Source: Arabidopsis thaliana
Lineage: Eukaryota > Streptophyta > Magnoliopsida > Brassicales > Brassicaceae
Assembly: GCF_000001735.4 (NCBI RefSeq)
Contig: NC_003076.8
Coordinates: 3,162,001-3,226,000 of the forward strand
Reading direction: 5' to 3'
Length of the DNA stretch: 64,000 nt
Part shown: positions 49,397-63,822 of the stretch, one piece after another
Layout of the letters: the number at the start of each line of letters is the position of its first letter
How positions within the stretch are numbered: the stretch's first letter is position 1
Notes under the pieces: generated by a model
Seen by the model: the letters and a program-made list of their open reading frames with translations, nothing else
Databases searched by the model: none
Told to the model about the DNA's origin: nothing
Position numbers and translations under genes: made by a program

Positions 49397-50350
49397 TTTT
49401 CGAACAAGTGAAATTTCTGTATGTTCTTGTTTTTTGTTGTCTAGATGATGAGGTAGATAGAGCTCGTGTTGTCTTACTTAAATAATGAGATGGCAATTAA
49501 AGTTTCAATAAAAAAGTTTTTGTATAAAGATGTATTTTGATAAAGAGACTTAGTAATTTTTAATGAATTAAATGAATGGAAAAGGTAGTAAATCAACTGA
49601 AAATATTATTGAATAGTAAATTTGTTGACTATATAAGTGAAGTATTAAAAGCCTATCTATTTTAGTTAAAAGGAAAGAAATCAAGATAGCTGGCAGAAAA
49701 TGAATTTAATTAAGTTGAATAAATTTCAAGGGAAGTATTTATATATATAGAGTGGGACAGAAACTTATGATTTTGATTGTGAATGACACGTTTGAGTTTG
49801 GCCTTGACATATGAAGAGTATACACAACTTTTTTTTTTTTTACTTTTATAATTATGTTTAGTGGATATCTATGATTTATATTTATTAACATAATATTGTT
49901 GTTTTAATTTTTTTTTTGGAAAAAAACTTTGATTAGATTTTTTTAAAAATTTGATTACTCAATAATTAATTATTTTAAGCTATATATTAAATAGACCTTT
50001 AAAGGTCCATGTGACAAGTTTATAATTATAGGAATTTTCCGGAGACAAAACAAGATTTTCATTGCTTATGTCATTTGTTCTTGTTTAACTCCAAGAATCA
50101 CGTGGTTAGTGCTAAGCTTAACGTTTAAGGAGCAGTTATTTTATTGGCAACCAAATACTGATTATCGACTAATTAAAAGAATCGTAACGTCAAATATCTA
50201 ATTGGTGTAGTTTATATGTTATAAAATATGTTATGGATAAACAACCCACAAGAAAGTTATAAGAATTGTAATGAATTTCAAATTTTCATTAGACCGTAAA
50301 AACAGATCTGGCGCGAAAAAAATTAAAAGGAAGATTAAATAAAAGAACAA
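49397..50350. other. ANNAT7 upstream region
   Basis: ANNAT7 promoter: the TATA-like TATTTAAG is at about 49478-49485. A perfect E2F-type site (GCGCGAAA at 50311-50318) stands just before the tRNA gene. The rest is AT-rich, and no gene is seen. Confidence 0.5.
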
Positions 50351-50423
50351 CGACTCTGCTGGGGATCGAACCCAGAATCTCTGGTTTCGTAGACCAGCGC
50401 CTTATCCATTGGGCCACAGAGTC
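50351..50423 (-). tRNA. tRNA-Arg (anticodon ACG)
   Basis: A complete 73-nt cloverleaf lies on the minus strand. The acceptor stem GACTCTG pairs with CAGAGTC, followed by discriminator G. The anticodon arm CTGGT-CTACGAA-ACCAG gives anticodon ACG. The T arm CTGGG-TTCGATC-CCCAG pairs fully. There is no intron. It decodes CGU and, after A34 deamination to inosine, CGC and CGA. Confidence 0.97.
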
Positions 50424-50933
50424 CTTGTGATGATAGTAGAACACTTAAACAATATAACTTTAATAGAAAGGTACTATTCCCACAATAGCCAACGCCAGTT
50501 TTCTTCTATAAAGATCCGTTTAATTTGCATGAACCAACCTAAACCTTCTTCTCTGTATCGTTTCAATTCCAATTACAGTGTACTTTGAAGTTTGAATTAC
50601 TATAGAAAACCAAAGTGAATCAAAATATAGACTGATGATAATCACACTTTTTGACAGAACAAAGAAAATAGCTTTTGAGATAGAAAAAGAAAGAAAGAAT
50701 CGGATTCATGAAAAATAACGTTCATAATCTGAAGTATCAAGCTTTCATGGATTGTCTAATAACACTAAACACAGAAATTCACCAGGAACTTATTAGGTAC
50801 ACATCCAAAGAACCCCAGAAAACAAGAAAAAAAGAAAGCCTTTTTAGAACCTATAGAAGAGGATATCTATTGTCTTTGAGACAATAAGAGTATTGCACGA
50901 TTCAACATTAGCTGAAACCTTGTTTGTTTATCC
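50424..50933. other. ASN3 3' flank
   Basis: A half-kilobase AT-rich gap contains the ASN3 3'UTR and the upstream flank of the tRNA gene. Nothing else is seen. Confidence 0.6.
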
Positions 50934-53900
50934 TCAAACAATGGCTGGAGTCTTCTCTGCTAGTTTCTGTAGCTTCTCGGGACGAGAATCTTCGGTTTTA
51001 TCTTCCCCATAAGCTGAAACATGAACTCCAAGAGCCGCACGACCTGATGGGTCAAGATTCTGTGACCAAGCTGCGTCCCATTCCACAGCTTTTGCTGTGC
51101 TACATGCCACACTTGGACCTCCTGGTACAGTTGCTCTAGCAGCACTCTGCTCATTTATCAGTTATATATCCGTTAAACAAATCTGAGCAAAGATCAAGAC
51201 AATTAAAGAAGACCAAGTAGTTATGCAGATGAAAATCATTACCTTAGGGAAGAACTTTTCAAAGATGGTTCTGTAGTAGTAAGCTTCTTTTGTCAAAGGT
51301 GTGTTATCAGGGAAGACAAAGCTTGCGTTCATCAGCATTGTCTCAGAGACCTTACCAAAAGAGAAAGGAGAGTACCGCAATAAAATCAAACTGTTACGTT
51401 AAAATATTCTTTCTTATCGATTAAAAGAGACATCTTCTTACATGTTTGTTTGCATGATCTTTTAGACCATCAATCCAGCTGTATCCAACTCCATCACTGA
51501 ACTGTTCTTTCTGCCTATATAGAATGTGCTACATTTACCAAAAAGATGACAAGTTGTTAGCAAAGCTAGATAGTTTTGTCAAATTGCAGGGAGCAAAGTT
51601 TTTGCTAGAAAACCTTTGGTAGGTAAGGATTTTTCTCATCATCAAAGGCATTGCGTAACACCCATTTCTCGATCCTTCCCAAATCAGGCCTAATCTGCAT
51701 CATTGTTTAGAGTACAAATTATCACCAAATTTGAAACTTGAGATTATAAACTTGTGATAAAAAGAAAGTCATGAAAGAATCAATTCAAACTAGAATGTCC
51801 TGAAAGCAGTGTTATATATCATAGAAAGGACTCACAATCACTTTGGTTGATGTGTGCGTAATAAATAGATGAAAATGAAAGTGATGAGAAAGATGACACC
51901 TACCATCTTCCACTCTGGATCGATGCTCATTGCGACATTTATAAATTCTTTATCGAGGAAAGGTACACGAGCCTCAACACCCCATGCAGAAGTTGATTTG
52001 TTAGCCCTCAAGCAGTCATATTGATGAAGAGCTTTGATCTGTAAACACATCCGCCCACAAACAAGATTACAGAAGGCAGTATATCAAAAAAAAAGTTCTT
52101 GTCTAAACTCTAAGGCACTACCTTTCGACATGTTTCCTCATGAAATTCCTTCTTGTTGGGAGCTTTATGGAAGTACAAATATCCTCCAAAAATTTCATCA
52201 GAGCCTTCCCCAGAAAGAACCATCTTTACACCAAGCGATTTGATTTTTCGCGACATAAGAAACATTGGAGTGCTGGCTCTAATAGTAGTCACATCATAGG
52301 TCTCAACATGGTAGATGACTTCTTCTATGGCATCTATTCCGTCCTGATATTATCATTAGCGGAAGATATAAACAACCAACAAATCTTCATACTCAATACT
52401 CTTGTAGATGTAAAAGAGAAAATTTACCTGAACTGTAAAGTGTAACTCGTGGTGGCGAGTTCCTAAATAGTCAGCGACTTCTCTGCCAGCTTTAAGATCC
52501 GGGGATCCCTGAAAAGAAAACAGATGAAAATTATAAATCTTGATGAGCATAGAAAGCTTTTGGTGAAAACATTTTGAGAAATTGGGTCAAGACCTTCAAA
52601 CCGATACAAAATGTGTGCAACTTTGAACCCCACTGACAAGCAGCTTCTGATTTTTCCAGATGGCGTAATGCTACTGAAGCAACAAGGGATGAATCTAATC
52701 CACCAGATAGGAGGACACCAAAAGGCACATCAGTCATTAGTCGTTTTATAACAGCCTGCAGTTCAAAGAAATGCCCACATTCATATTTCCAAAATAAGAT
52801 CAGCATTTGTCAGAGAATATCTTAAGGAAGATAAGACTCCAGAATTTACCTTCTCAAAAGTATTGCGCACCACTAGGGGATCATATGGGGTTGAAGGAAC
52901 AACCTCAGAGAACCACGGGGGGTTGTACCACCTCCTAAGCCCACCTACAAGAAAGTTTTGTCCCATCAAACTACACAGTAAAAGTCCCAACACAAACTTA
53001 CTAAAAGATAACTAAATACCAGTTTGACAACATTGATATCTGTGAGCGTTTCCACGACAATATAAGTCAGCCAAGAAATGTCATTATTTGATTTTAAAAA
53101 TAGATGTGATCTGATATGAAGTGCGAACCTTGTTTACTTGAATAGATGTGGCCTGGGGGGAAGCACATAAACTGCTCACAATCATCACTAAGTGCTTTCA
53201 TCTCGGAAGCAAACCAAACAGAACCTGTGGAAGATAATTTGTCAAAAAGATAAATCAGTAATCAACGACAAAGAAAGAATGATCTTAACCCATTGAGGTG
53301 AATATCTTAGAAAAATGTGAACACACCATCGAGACCCCACCCGATGTAGAGTGGAGTGATACCAATGGCATCCCTTGCAGCAATAAAGCTTTTGTCTCGG
53401 GTATCAAGAAGCACAAATGCAAACATGCCATCCAACATGTCGACAAATTCCTCTCCATGTTCTTCGTACTACAATATTATGAAAATATAAATCAAACTGA
53501 TAGAAGTCTGAACACAGTAACTGTTCAACTACCATAAGGTAATAAAGATTGAGGTGACCTTATTGGACTTAAACTTACACACAAGAAAAAGAAACAGAAA
53601 ACACAACATCTAAAGAAGCCATGAAGTCAAATCTTCTTTCACTTAGTGAGTACTTACAAGATGGGCAATCACTTCACAATCACTCCCAGTACGGAATTGG
53701 TGAGACTTCAAATTTTCACGCAAAGCCTTGTGGTTGTAAATCTCTCCATTGACCTGAAAGCAAGGAAAGAGTCCAAACAAAAATACTCCTTATTCCTAAA
53801 TCACATGAATCCTCATAAAGTTTGAGGTTTGACTCATGATTTCTTTTCATCATGTCAATGATCATTGAAAAAGGAATCGATATTCACTAATCCCAGTTGC

Positions 53901-54418
53901 TCCAAGCAATTGAGATTAGGACACAAGTAGAAAAATTACCGTGACAGCAATGGTCTTATCTTCGTTATAGAGTGGTTGATCTCCAGAAGTGGGGTCAACG
54001 ATAGCCAAACGCTCATGAGCCAAATAACAATCCTCATAACAATGTAGACCACTCCAGTCAGGACCTCTATGCCTCAATCTACATAACATTTCAACAGATA
54101 GCATCATCAGTTTACCCATTCAATCAATATTTGACCAAAACATCTCCACAAGATAGAAATCGAGTAAAGGCTCTTCATTTAACAAAATCAAATCGTTTTA
54201 ACCATAAAGTTGGAAACTTTTCTCTTCCAAAACAATACCCAATAACCTTTAGAACATTGCGCAGCCAAAAACAAAACCAAGGAGATCGAAAACAAAGAAT
54301 TGGATGAGAGACATTAAATGTGTTTGATTTGAGTATACCTGCGAGAGAGTTCGATGATACGGGAACGTTTAGCTTGAGAGTTATCGACGCAGCCTAACAC
54401 AGCGAGAATCCCACACAT
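50934..54418 (-). CDS. ASN3: Asparagine synthetase, glutamine-hydrolysing (ASN3)
   Basis: The enzyme makes asparagine from aspartate, glutamine and ATP. Fourteen exons (54339-54418, 53940-54078, 53658-53753, 53327-53468, 53129-53224, 52850-52944, 52594-52755, 52428-52508, 52122-52343, 51904-52038, 51614-51694, 51442-51528, 51243-51350, 50934-51146) give 578 aa. The start must be MCGILAVLG, because Cys2 becomes the N-terminal nucleophile of the class II glutaminase after Met removal. An in-frame ATG 31 codons upstream (54511) would mask it. [10 protein letters not shown] and NGEIYNH mark the glutaminase domain (1 to about 190). SGGLDSS at 233-239 is the ATP-pyrophosphatase loop of the synthetase domain, followed by [16 protein letters not shown] and [11 protein letters not shown]. 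The protein is cytosolic and complete. Confidence 0.96.
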
Positions 54419-55027
54419 GGTGGTGGTGGCGGCAATAAGAGAACACAACGGCTTCAGAGAAATGGATGCTGTGAAAACTAAAAAGATGAACTTTATAAGA
54501 TGGGTTTCCAATATTCAATCAGGACCGTTGATTCTGACAATTAATTCATTTTTATTCCTTAAGAGAAAAAGATTCTGATTTTAACTTTACCCTAATTTGC
54601 CTTTGACTTATTAATTTCGGAAAAAGATTCTGTTCCCCAGTGTCACGAGATTCGCCGGATTCTCGAGGAAAAAAGGAATTCTTAAAACGACGCGTTTTGA
54701 TATATCCAATTCTCAATGAAACGATGTCGTTCGATAATACTCCATCACTAATGATGTTCCATCATAAGCAGGTTTTTAATAGAGTTAATCATATGATTAA
54801 CCACTAATCAGAAAGTCACAACTCTTTTCATCAAATGTGTCAACAGTCTTCAAAACAATGTGAATACATAACTGGGCATTAAGCTGACATTTTTTTGGCA
54901 GAGACTATGATTGATTGGTTTAATTCCGTAAAACACAAGTTAGGGCTTATGACATTGACATTAAGCTGACATTTTTTGGCAGAGACTATGATTGATTGGT
55001 TTAATTCCGTAAAACACAAGTTAGGGC
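54419..55027. other. ASN3 promoter / DOT3 3' flank
   Basis: This holds the ASN3 leader and promoter and part of the DOT3 3'UTR. The tandem repeat at 54877-55039 lies at its right end. A pair of ACGACGCG/ACGATGTCGT motifs occurs at about 54687-54730. No gene is seen. Confidence 0.55.
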
Positions 55028-55039
55028 TTATGACATTGA
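54877..55039. repeat. 82-bp tandem duplication across the DOT3 stop
   Basis: Copy 1 (54877-54958, 82 bp) and copy 2 (54959-55039, 81 bp) are identical except for one T in a T7/T6 run. Both begin CATTAAGCTGACAT and end TTATGACATTGA. Copy 2 includes the DOT3 stop codon and most of its last four codons. Confidence 0.97.
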
Positions 55040-57368
55040 CATTCTCCTCCTGAAACTAGTTCTTTGTCCCGTGGAACTTCTTCTTCGTGTCCTCTCTCTT
55101 GTTTCCTCATCTTCTCGTTTTGTCTGGAACGATTTCTTCACCTTTTGCCAACGCAATCCCCAGTTATGTGAGCTCTTCTGTTTGCTACTTAGCCTTTCAT
55201 ACTCTTGTTGAAGCTCATTGTAATCGCTCTGAAGCTCTGACATCTTCTTCTTCACATTTTCTAACTCTTCCTTAAGTGTCTTGATGATTTCATTATCTCT
55301 AGACATTCGTTTATCCTCACGACCTCCAGAATTTTCTTCCTCCTTCTCTGGTAGCTTGTCTTGCATCATCATCCTCATCTTTACTTGTTCCGAGAAAAGC
55401 ACTTGAGTATTGATCTTGTTTATGATAAAATGTTTTAGCTTTGGTCAGTCACTTGTATTACTCTTTGACTTCAAGAAAAGCTTATAGGATAAAAACTGTT
55501 CTGTTTTATCGCATACCTGGACGATAGTTCTTAGAGGCAACCGATCATTTTGTGCAGCGTGTAGGCATGCATCAAGTGATAGTTTCTCACAGTTCATTGT
55601 TTTGCATAATCTTCTTCTATCGTGATCTGACAATGAAGGATGAGTCTGCAACAGGGAATTTTTATCATTAGTTGTAGTTTTGTGATGAAATAACAAGAAA
55701 AGAGTTTATTACCTTGAGAAACATATCAATTGCTCTATAGAGACCATCATGACATTTCCAAGCATTTTCCGGCAACATTTCTGCTAGAACCTGAAACTTT
55801 GTGATGGGAAGATATGGATCTTTTGCAATCTCGGCTAAATAATTGTCCAAGAGCTTGGATATGCTTGGCTTTCCTAGAACTTGTTGTTGCTCATGCATCA
55901 AGAAAAACTCAAAAATCCTGTGAACCACATCCACATTGTATATAGTGTATACCTCAGGTGAGCTGTAGAACATAAATCAAAGTTATCAAATAAAGACTTC
56001 TTTAGTCGAAGTATCTAAAGTTAAAGAGTAAATTTTTCTCACCTGACTCTTTCTTGCTGTTCTTCATTTTTGAAGTTAGGAATTAGGAGGTCACATACAT
56101 TAGCATCTTCCAAAGCCATGCCGACCCGTTTCTCAAGATCAGATATTAAAGCTGGTGATGCAGAGTAAACAATTGATGTTTTCAGCATCCTTAAGAGAAA
56201 GTGACATGAGACTGCTCCCGATTGTGGAGGAAGTACACTGACTAAACTTTCAATAGTTTCTTTATGTTCTTGACATCCTAAACTGTTGCTTTCCTCCATT
56301 CTTCCTCTGTTCACACTGAACTGCAACTCATTCTTGCCTAAACCGTAACCTTTTATACCTTCCAAATCATCATTGATTACCGGCAAAAAGTTATCTGCAT
56401 ACTTCATGATGATTTTACCTGTAATCTGTGGCTTGGCACGTCTTGCTTTCATAGTTGTTATAACCCTCATGAAGTGATCAATGTCAAGGGTGGCTATGTC
56501 ATTGTATAAGCATCTTTCATTTCTATCTACAACATCTTCTGGTATGTTGTTATCATTGCAGGCTTTCCAAGCAAGCAAGTCACAGCATCTCCTTACGATT
56601 TGGAGGTTTTCGGCCCACGGAGATAAGTTTGTGCAGGATCTCAGAACAGTGAGTGTATCTCTCCATGAGGCAAGTACTACAAAAGTGATGAAAGCTTCTG
56701 TCTTGGAGATTAAATTCCCGGCTTCAAACTCTTCAGTCATGTACAAGTATTCTGATGCACACCTCAGTGGAGCTACATTGAGAGGATTCAAGTCCAGTGG
56801 GAGATTGTAGCAAAATTTCAGAATGGTCTCGAATGTATCTGCTCCACCTGGGAAGTTTTCCAGCTTGAGATGATATCCATTCTCAGAAGTTGAAGGTTTT
56901 AGCTCAATAGAGCTTATGTAACCACATTTGGAGATCAAAGGAAACTGTTCAAGGCAAAAACATGCGTAAAAGTCCAAGTTAGTCTATCCATACTGAGCTT
57001 TTGCACATCTTAGTTGTCTAGAATTGCAAACACTAGACTCACAAGCTAACACAATTTTCTCTATTGCTATAAACAGACTACCTTGTGTGCTTTGAAGGTA
57101 ATATCGTTGACTTGAATAGACAGATCAGTAGGGATTTGAGATTTGACATACCTGCAATAGATTTAAAAAAAAAAACTCATTAGCTTAAGCTAAACTTGTC
57201 TGCAGTACCATGTATATATCATAAAAAGTTTGAATACCAGGAACGGTCTTTCTTCTCGAAGCTGTTAGCTAATGTAACAACTCTACTTGGAAATATAATG
57301 CTTTTGTTACATACTGGACCAGCATCTCCAAAACTCTTTAGCCTTTCTGCAGCTGATACTGAATTCAT
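55028..57368 (-). CDS. DOT3: NPH3/BTB-domain protein DOT3
   Basis: DOT3 belongs to the NPH3/RPT2 family, adaptors for CUL3 ubiquitin ligases; dot3 mutants have altered vein patterning. Exons as reconstructed: 57238-57368, 57082-57151, 56043-56944, 55713-55962, 55517-55645, 55028-55414, totalling 622 aa. A BTB/POZ domain (about 45-150) starts WYVKSQIPTDLSIQVNDITFKAHKFPLISKCG. The NPH3 domain follows (about 190-500; LLPPQSGAVSCHFLLRMLKT-like, CEKLSLDACLHAAQNDRLPLRTIVQ). The C-terminus has a heptad-rich coiled coil (EIIKTLKEELENVKKKMSEL), then a basic tail ending RRRMSMS. The last intron has no AG at the family-typical position before VLFSEQ. The nearest in-frame AG is 12 bases upstream and inserts INTQ. 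The N-terminal exon could extend further upstream, so the start is the least certain part. Confidence 0.85.
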
Positions 57369-59301
<1,933 letters not shown>

Positions 59302-59714
59302 TCAGTTTTAAATATATACACAGCAGCAGAATAGGAAGATTTTTAAACGAAAGATTCATAATTTTATGGAACAAATAAATCCTGGTATGAGGAAAGGTGA
59401 TTACACTTGGAGACTCTAGTTTTTCTTTGGAGAGGTTTTGTTTTCAATATAGAGTTGTGTAATAAAGACGTCTGAAAGCTTATGAAGAAGAATGGCATGT
59501 TTTGCTCTGTTCTCATTGCTCATTTCTTTTACATCACACACTGTCAGTCTCCATCTTGACATTACTAGAAAATGTTTGGATAACGAAATAAGACTTGGAA
59601 AGAATTGGGAAAAGAAAGAGATTCAGTTTCTCATATTAATCTATTATTAGTTTATTACTAGTATCACATTAAATGTAAGAGTAAGATATCAGATCAACAA
59701 ATCATTAGAGCTCT
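59302..59714. other. Convergent 3' flanks, RABH1e / CDKC;1
   Basis: This gap contains both 3'UTRs. An AATAAA-type signal lies near 59460 on the plus strand. No gene is seen. Confidence 0.6.
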
Positions 59715-62674
59715 TTACTGTTGCCATCCGTATTGCTGGTTTCTCTGATTCTGCCCTCTTCCCGAGCTACCAGAGCCACCATACTGACCACCTTGTGTGT
59801 AGTTAGGAGGTCCAACCCCGTACGGGCCACCACTAGGCCCTCTAGGACCAGCCACATAAGGAGCTCCACGTCCTTGTGGAGGATATGATCCACTGCTGTA
59901 ACCTCCTCGGCTTTGATTATAACCCCCGCTCTGGTTTCCGCTAGGAGGGTAGCGGTTTGGACCAGGTGGACCACGCGGCTTCCCATAGAAGTTGTGGCTG
60001 GGTCCAGCAGGTACTTGTGGTGGTGCGTTGTTAGTGGGATGGTTTGGACCTGCAGGCCAATGTGGAGCAGCATGAGACTGTCCACCATGTTGTAATGGGG
60101 GTAAGCGAGAGTGCTGCAGCGGTGGATGCTGCAGTTTCTGTCTTTTTGCTGCTTCCTCGTTTTGGCGCTGCTGTTGCCGCTTTTTCTTTGTCTGGAACTC
60201 ATGTGATGATTCATATGTGGGCAGACTGTTGAAATGAAACCTTAATTTAGTCAGAAAAAATTCCCCACGATCGCCTGTCTAATAAGCTAGATGATGATGC
60301 ACCAGATGAGTTTCATGAACTTTGTCAGAGAAAATCAGAATATACAAATACCTCTTTGGGTCACATGGCAACGGATCAGTCCAAAAGTACTCGGCATCAA
60401 GAGCATCCTTTGCCGATATTCTCTACACAGGGGAAAGAAAAAAAGGAGACATTAAATATCTAAATGGTGTTAACAATGTCCTGACTTGAAGAGGTATGTT
60501 TCATCCAAAAAACAGTAAAAGACAGTTTTTAAGAAAGATAATTCGCTGGGAATAAGAATAAAGGTCTCTGATACCTGTGCTGGATCAAGCACCAACATTT
60601 TCTCCAGTAATTCAAGAGCATGCCGATCAAAGCTGTACAGAAGAGAAAGTAAAGCCAAATGAAATCTTCTGATCAAAGTAAAGCGGAGATATATAATGGT
60701 TTACTTTACTTACTGTCTGAAGAACTCTCTTACACGCCTCTTCAAGGGCCGTGCAGGCTTGAAATTGTTGAACCAAGGCATCTTGGAAACCCCAGGCCAA
60801 AGTTTTTCATCAGGTGATCCACAAAGCTCAAATATCTTGTTCAATTGTTCTTGCTGAAACAATGTAGGAGATGGCACATATTTTTTTGAGATTATCAATA
60901 ACATGTATACATAACTGCGTCTATACCATTTTGTATACATGATATAATGCAAAGAACCTAACCAGCCTCCCACGGTCCCAAAATAAAAGTGCCGATAAAT
61001 CTAATTCTAGTTAATCCCTTAGGTTTTCTACTCCAATGATATCACAATGCAACCAGGAGACCATGTAGATTCTTATATTATTAGTGGCACGAAAGCACAC
61101 TGTCTTAACATCTGAAATTTTCAAAAGAACTGCGCTTTCAGCAAAGATGAAACGCTGACCTCATTTTTCCCAGGTAAGATTGGTTTTGCATGCAAAAGTT
61201 CGGCAAATATGCAACCAACCGACCACATGTCAATTGCTGGGCCATATTTTGTAGCCCCAAGTAGTAATTCAGGGGGCCTGCCGCAATATATGTAAATCAG
61301 CAAAGTAGTAATAACAATGAATTAGCAAAGACCATAATATTAAGACTATCTATGTATATCATGTAAACTTTGAATGACGATTTTTAGGCTTACCTATACC
61401 ACAATGTGATGACACGATTTGTAAGATTTCCAGTATGATCATGAGAATACGACCGTGCAAGCCCAAAATCAGCCAGCTTTAAATTTCCCTCATTGTCGAT
61501 AAGGAGATTTGAGCCTGGATCAAAATCTAGGTTAATATGCAAGTAAAGGTGATAACCAAACATCAACATTGTATTAAGGAAAATCACCTTTTATATCACG
61601 GTGAAGCACTTGATTCACATGACAATAGTGAAGCCCGGTAAGCAATTGCTTCATGTAACACTTTTAAATGGATTGAGTGTTAGAATAAAGTTGAACAATA
61701 AGTATGAAAAAGGCTAATAGAAGTAACGAGCTATTTAGCCGTGCAATACCTTAATTTGAGGAACAGTAAATCTCAGTCCAGGACGATCTGCTAGTCCAGT
61801 CAAATCATGATCCATGTACTCAAAAACCATGTAGATGCCACCCTTGTATTTGTTATTATCTATAGGTGAAAAAGCCACAACCTTTAGTTAAGAAGAAATC
61901 CTCAATAAGCAGAAACTAAGACAGTAGTTGAAATCACTTTTTTTCACAAACCTGGCTTTCCTTGGTCATCCCTGTCCCGACCTTTTAAGAGACAGAACCA
62001 TTCAAAACACAAAATGTTTAGACCTCTTTATATAGAAATAGCTAACTTAATTCAGTGCAACATATGTGTTCCTTAAACAAACCTGGTGAAGTCACAATCT
62101 CTTTCAGCTGAATGACATTTTCATGATGAAGCTTCTTCAGAATCTTTATCTCTCTAATAGCTGTTATAGGAAACTGCATCATACCAGTTGTAAACAATGG
62201 GTTACAATTCCTATCGTAAACAAAAACTTGCATCTGTTCTAAACATAGTGAGCATCATAAAAAAAACGTATAGTCCATATAAAGTGAAGAATTCACATAC
62301 CCCTTCTCTTTCATTGTCCATACGTATCTTTTTGAGAGCCACAATTTCACCAGTTTTGATTTCTTTAGCCATGTAAACTTGACTGCAACAGCAAAACAAC
62401 AACAATCAAATCTCCTAAAAGCAACACAACATAGGCATTGTAAAAGCCTAATCATACAATCAAAAATCGCTTCAAAGGCCAATAATTTATCAATCCCAAG
62501 TAAAAATTAAGCCTTTTGAATAACCAAAGAGTGAAATTGAATTAAAGAGAAAGTGAATAACCCGTAAGTGCCTTCACCAATTTGTTCGAGCTTCTCAAAG
62601 CAATCAACGCTGCGAGATCCCCAGATTGGAGGAGGTTCCTCGAGATTTAGCTGCCCGAATGATGCCATCGCCAT
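59715..62674 (-). CDS. CDKC;1: Cyclin-dependent kinase CDKC;1
   Basis: The plant counterpart of CDK9. With cyclin T it phosphorylates the RNA polymerase II C-terminal domain and promotes elongation in the nucleus. Twelve exons (62562-62674, 62301-62382, 62083-62173, 61952-61981, 61750-61859, 61588-61660, 61394-61514, 61160-61277, 60714-60853, 60575-60632, 60352-60422, 59715-60225) give 505 aa. The kinase domain (about 26-325) has IGEGTYGQVY, the ATP lysine K55 in VALKK, the CDKC cyclin-helix PITAIRE (67-73), HRDIKGSN (162-169), DFGLAR (182-187) and a T-loop Thr near 198. Exon 4 is only 30 bases. The C-terminal 170 residues are low complexity, rich in Pro, Gly, Gln and Tyr, with a basic KKKRQQQRQ start that may localise it to nuclear speckles. 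CDKC kinases are known to help release FLC and COOLAIR transcription. Confidence 0.96.
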
Positions 62675-63506
62675 CTTCGTTCCCGGGAGTCCCACTGTCG
62701 AACAATATCTTTTACTCCGATGATCAAATTACGTCTTTCTCGATCGCTTTCCTTTTCTCTCAGACAACTCTCTCTCCGTAGGTTTCCCAGCTTATTTATG
62801 TAATTAGCGTTTCGGTTTAAATCTATGAATTGTCCGGTTTGAACCGGTCTAACCCTGAACAAGCGGTTGGTGTAAATTAGCGATCATCCGTTAAATTTAA
62901 ATAAAATAATGAAAGAAATATCAAATATCATTTTTATTGACCGGTTTTCAAAAATACCACAACAAAAATAATCTTTTCAAAAGTATTTATTAAAATACAA
63001 ACTCCATTTTTTAAAAATTGGAATTATGGGATTATGTTTCTTATGTATCTTTCTCATCATAAAAGACTTGACAACAAAATTGTTTAACATGCCAATGCCA
63101 AGCACACTCACAAGTCACAAAAAAAAAAAACAAATTGCAATTACAAAAATCATACATTAATTGTTCTATAAAGTAAACATTCATACATTTTGATTAATAT
63201 TTATTTTTCAAGCTTAGATATATTATAAAGAAAGAGAAAAACTAGTGGACACTCGAACGCCCTAGATTTACTGCTCGAGATAAAATTTGATTTTCGTAAA
63301 TAAAATTGGAGGCGAATTTGAGAAATCCCAAAAATAGCGGGAAAATTAAGAAAATCACTTAGGTTTTCCAGTGGGTTCACCGTCTGTGACAAGAGGTGCG
63401 ATAGGAACAGATTACTCCTGAAGTGTTAGCGTGCTTATCACGCCATTTAACCGTGTACACGACCATTCTGGTTCAAAGGAAGAACGAGAACATTCGAATC
63501 TCGACC

Positions 63507-63580
63507 AAACCCTAGATCTCGGTTTCTTTACCTACAGGAAGACACGATTCACTATCTCCCTACTCATTGTCAAACCCTAA
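63507..63580 (+). promoter_or_regulatory. Two telo-box motifs
   Basis: AAACCCTA at 63507 and AAACCCTAA at 63572 are plant telo-boxes. They are common in leaders and promoters of growth-linked genes and can recruit TRB proteins with Polycomb. Confidence 0.45.
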
Positions 63581-63630
63581 CATCGGCTATTGGTCCTAAC
63601 TCCTAACTCACCCGATTCAATTTAGGTTTC

Positions 63631-63822
63631 ATGCTAACATCGGTGAAGGACGGTTATTTCGGAAGTTTGATTTTGGTGTGGGTAGGTCTAATTTTGGGTT
63701 TTGTGATTTCTAGGAAAATGTTTCTCTATGGTCATTCACTTGAATCAAACCCTATACATAAATCTTCCCTTCTTTTGTTTCGTATGGATGATATTTCTTT
63801 TATCTCTTATGAATCATGCTAG
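63631..63822 (+). CDS. Possible small protein, 63 aa
   Basis: The ORF encodes 63 aa with one hydrophobic stretch (LILVWVGLILGFVISRKMF) that could span a membrane. It is preceded by TTTAG|GTTTC, which could equally be an intron boundary. There is no known domain. It may be a small gene, an upstream ORF of a gene beyond the window, or chance. Confidence 0.2.
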   Translation: MLTSVKDGYFGSLILVWVGLILGFVISRKMFLYGHSLESNPIHKSSLLLFRMDDISFISYESC

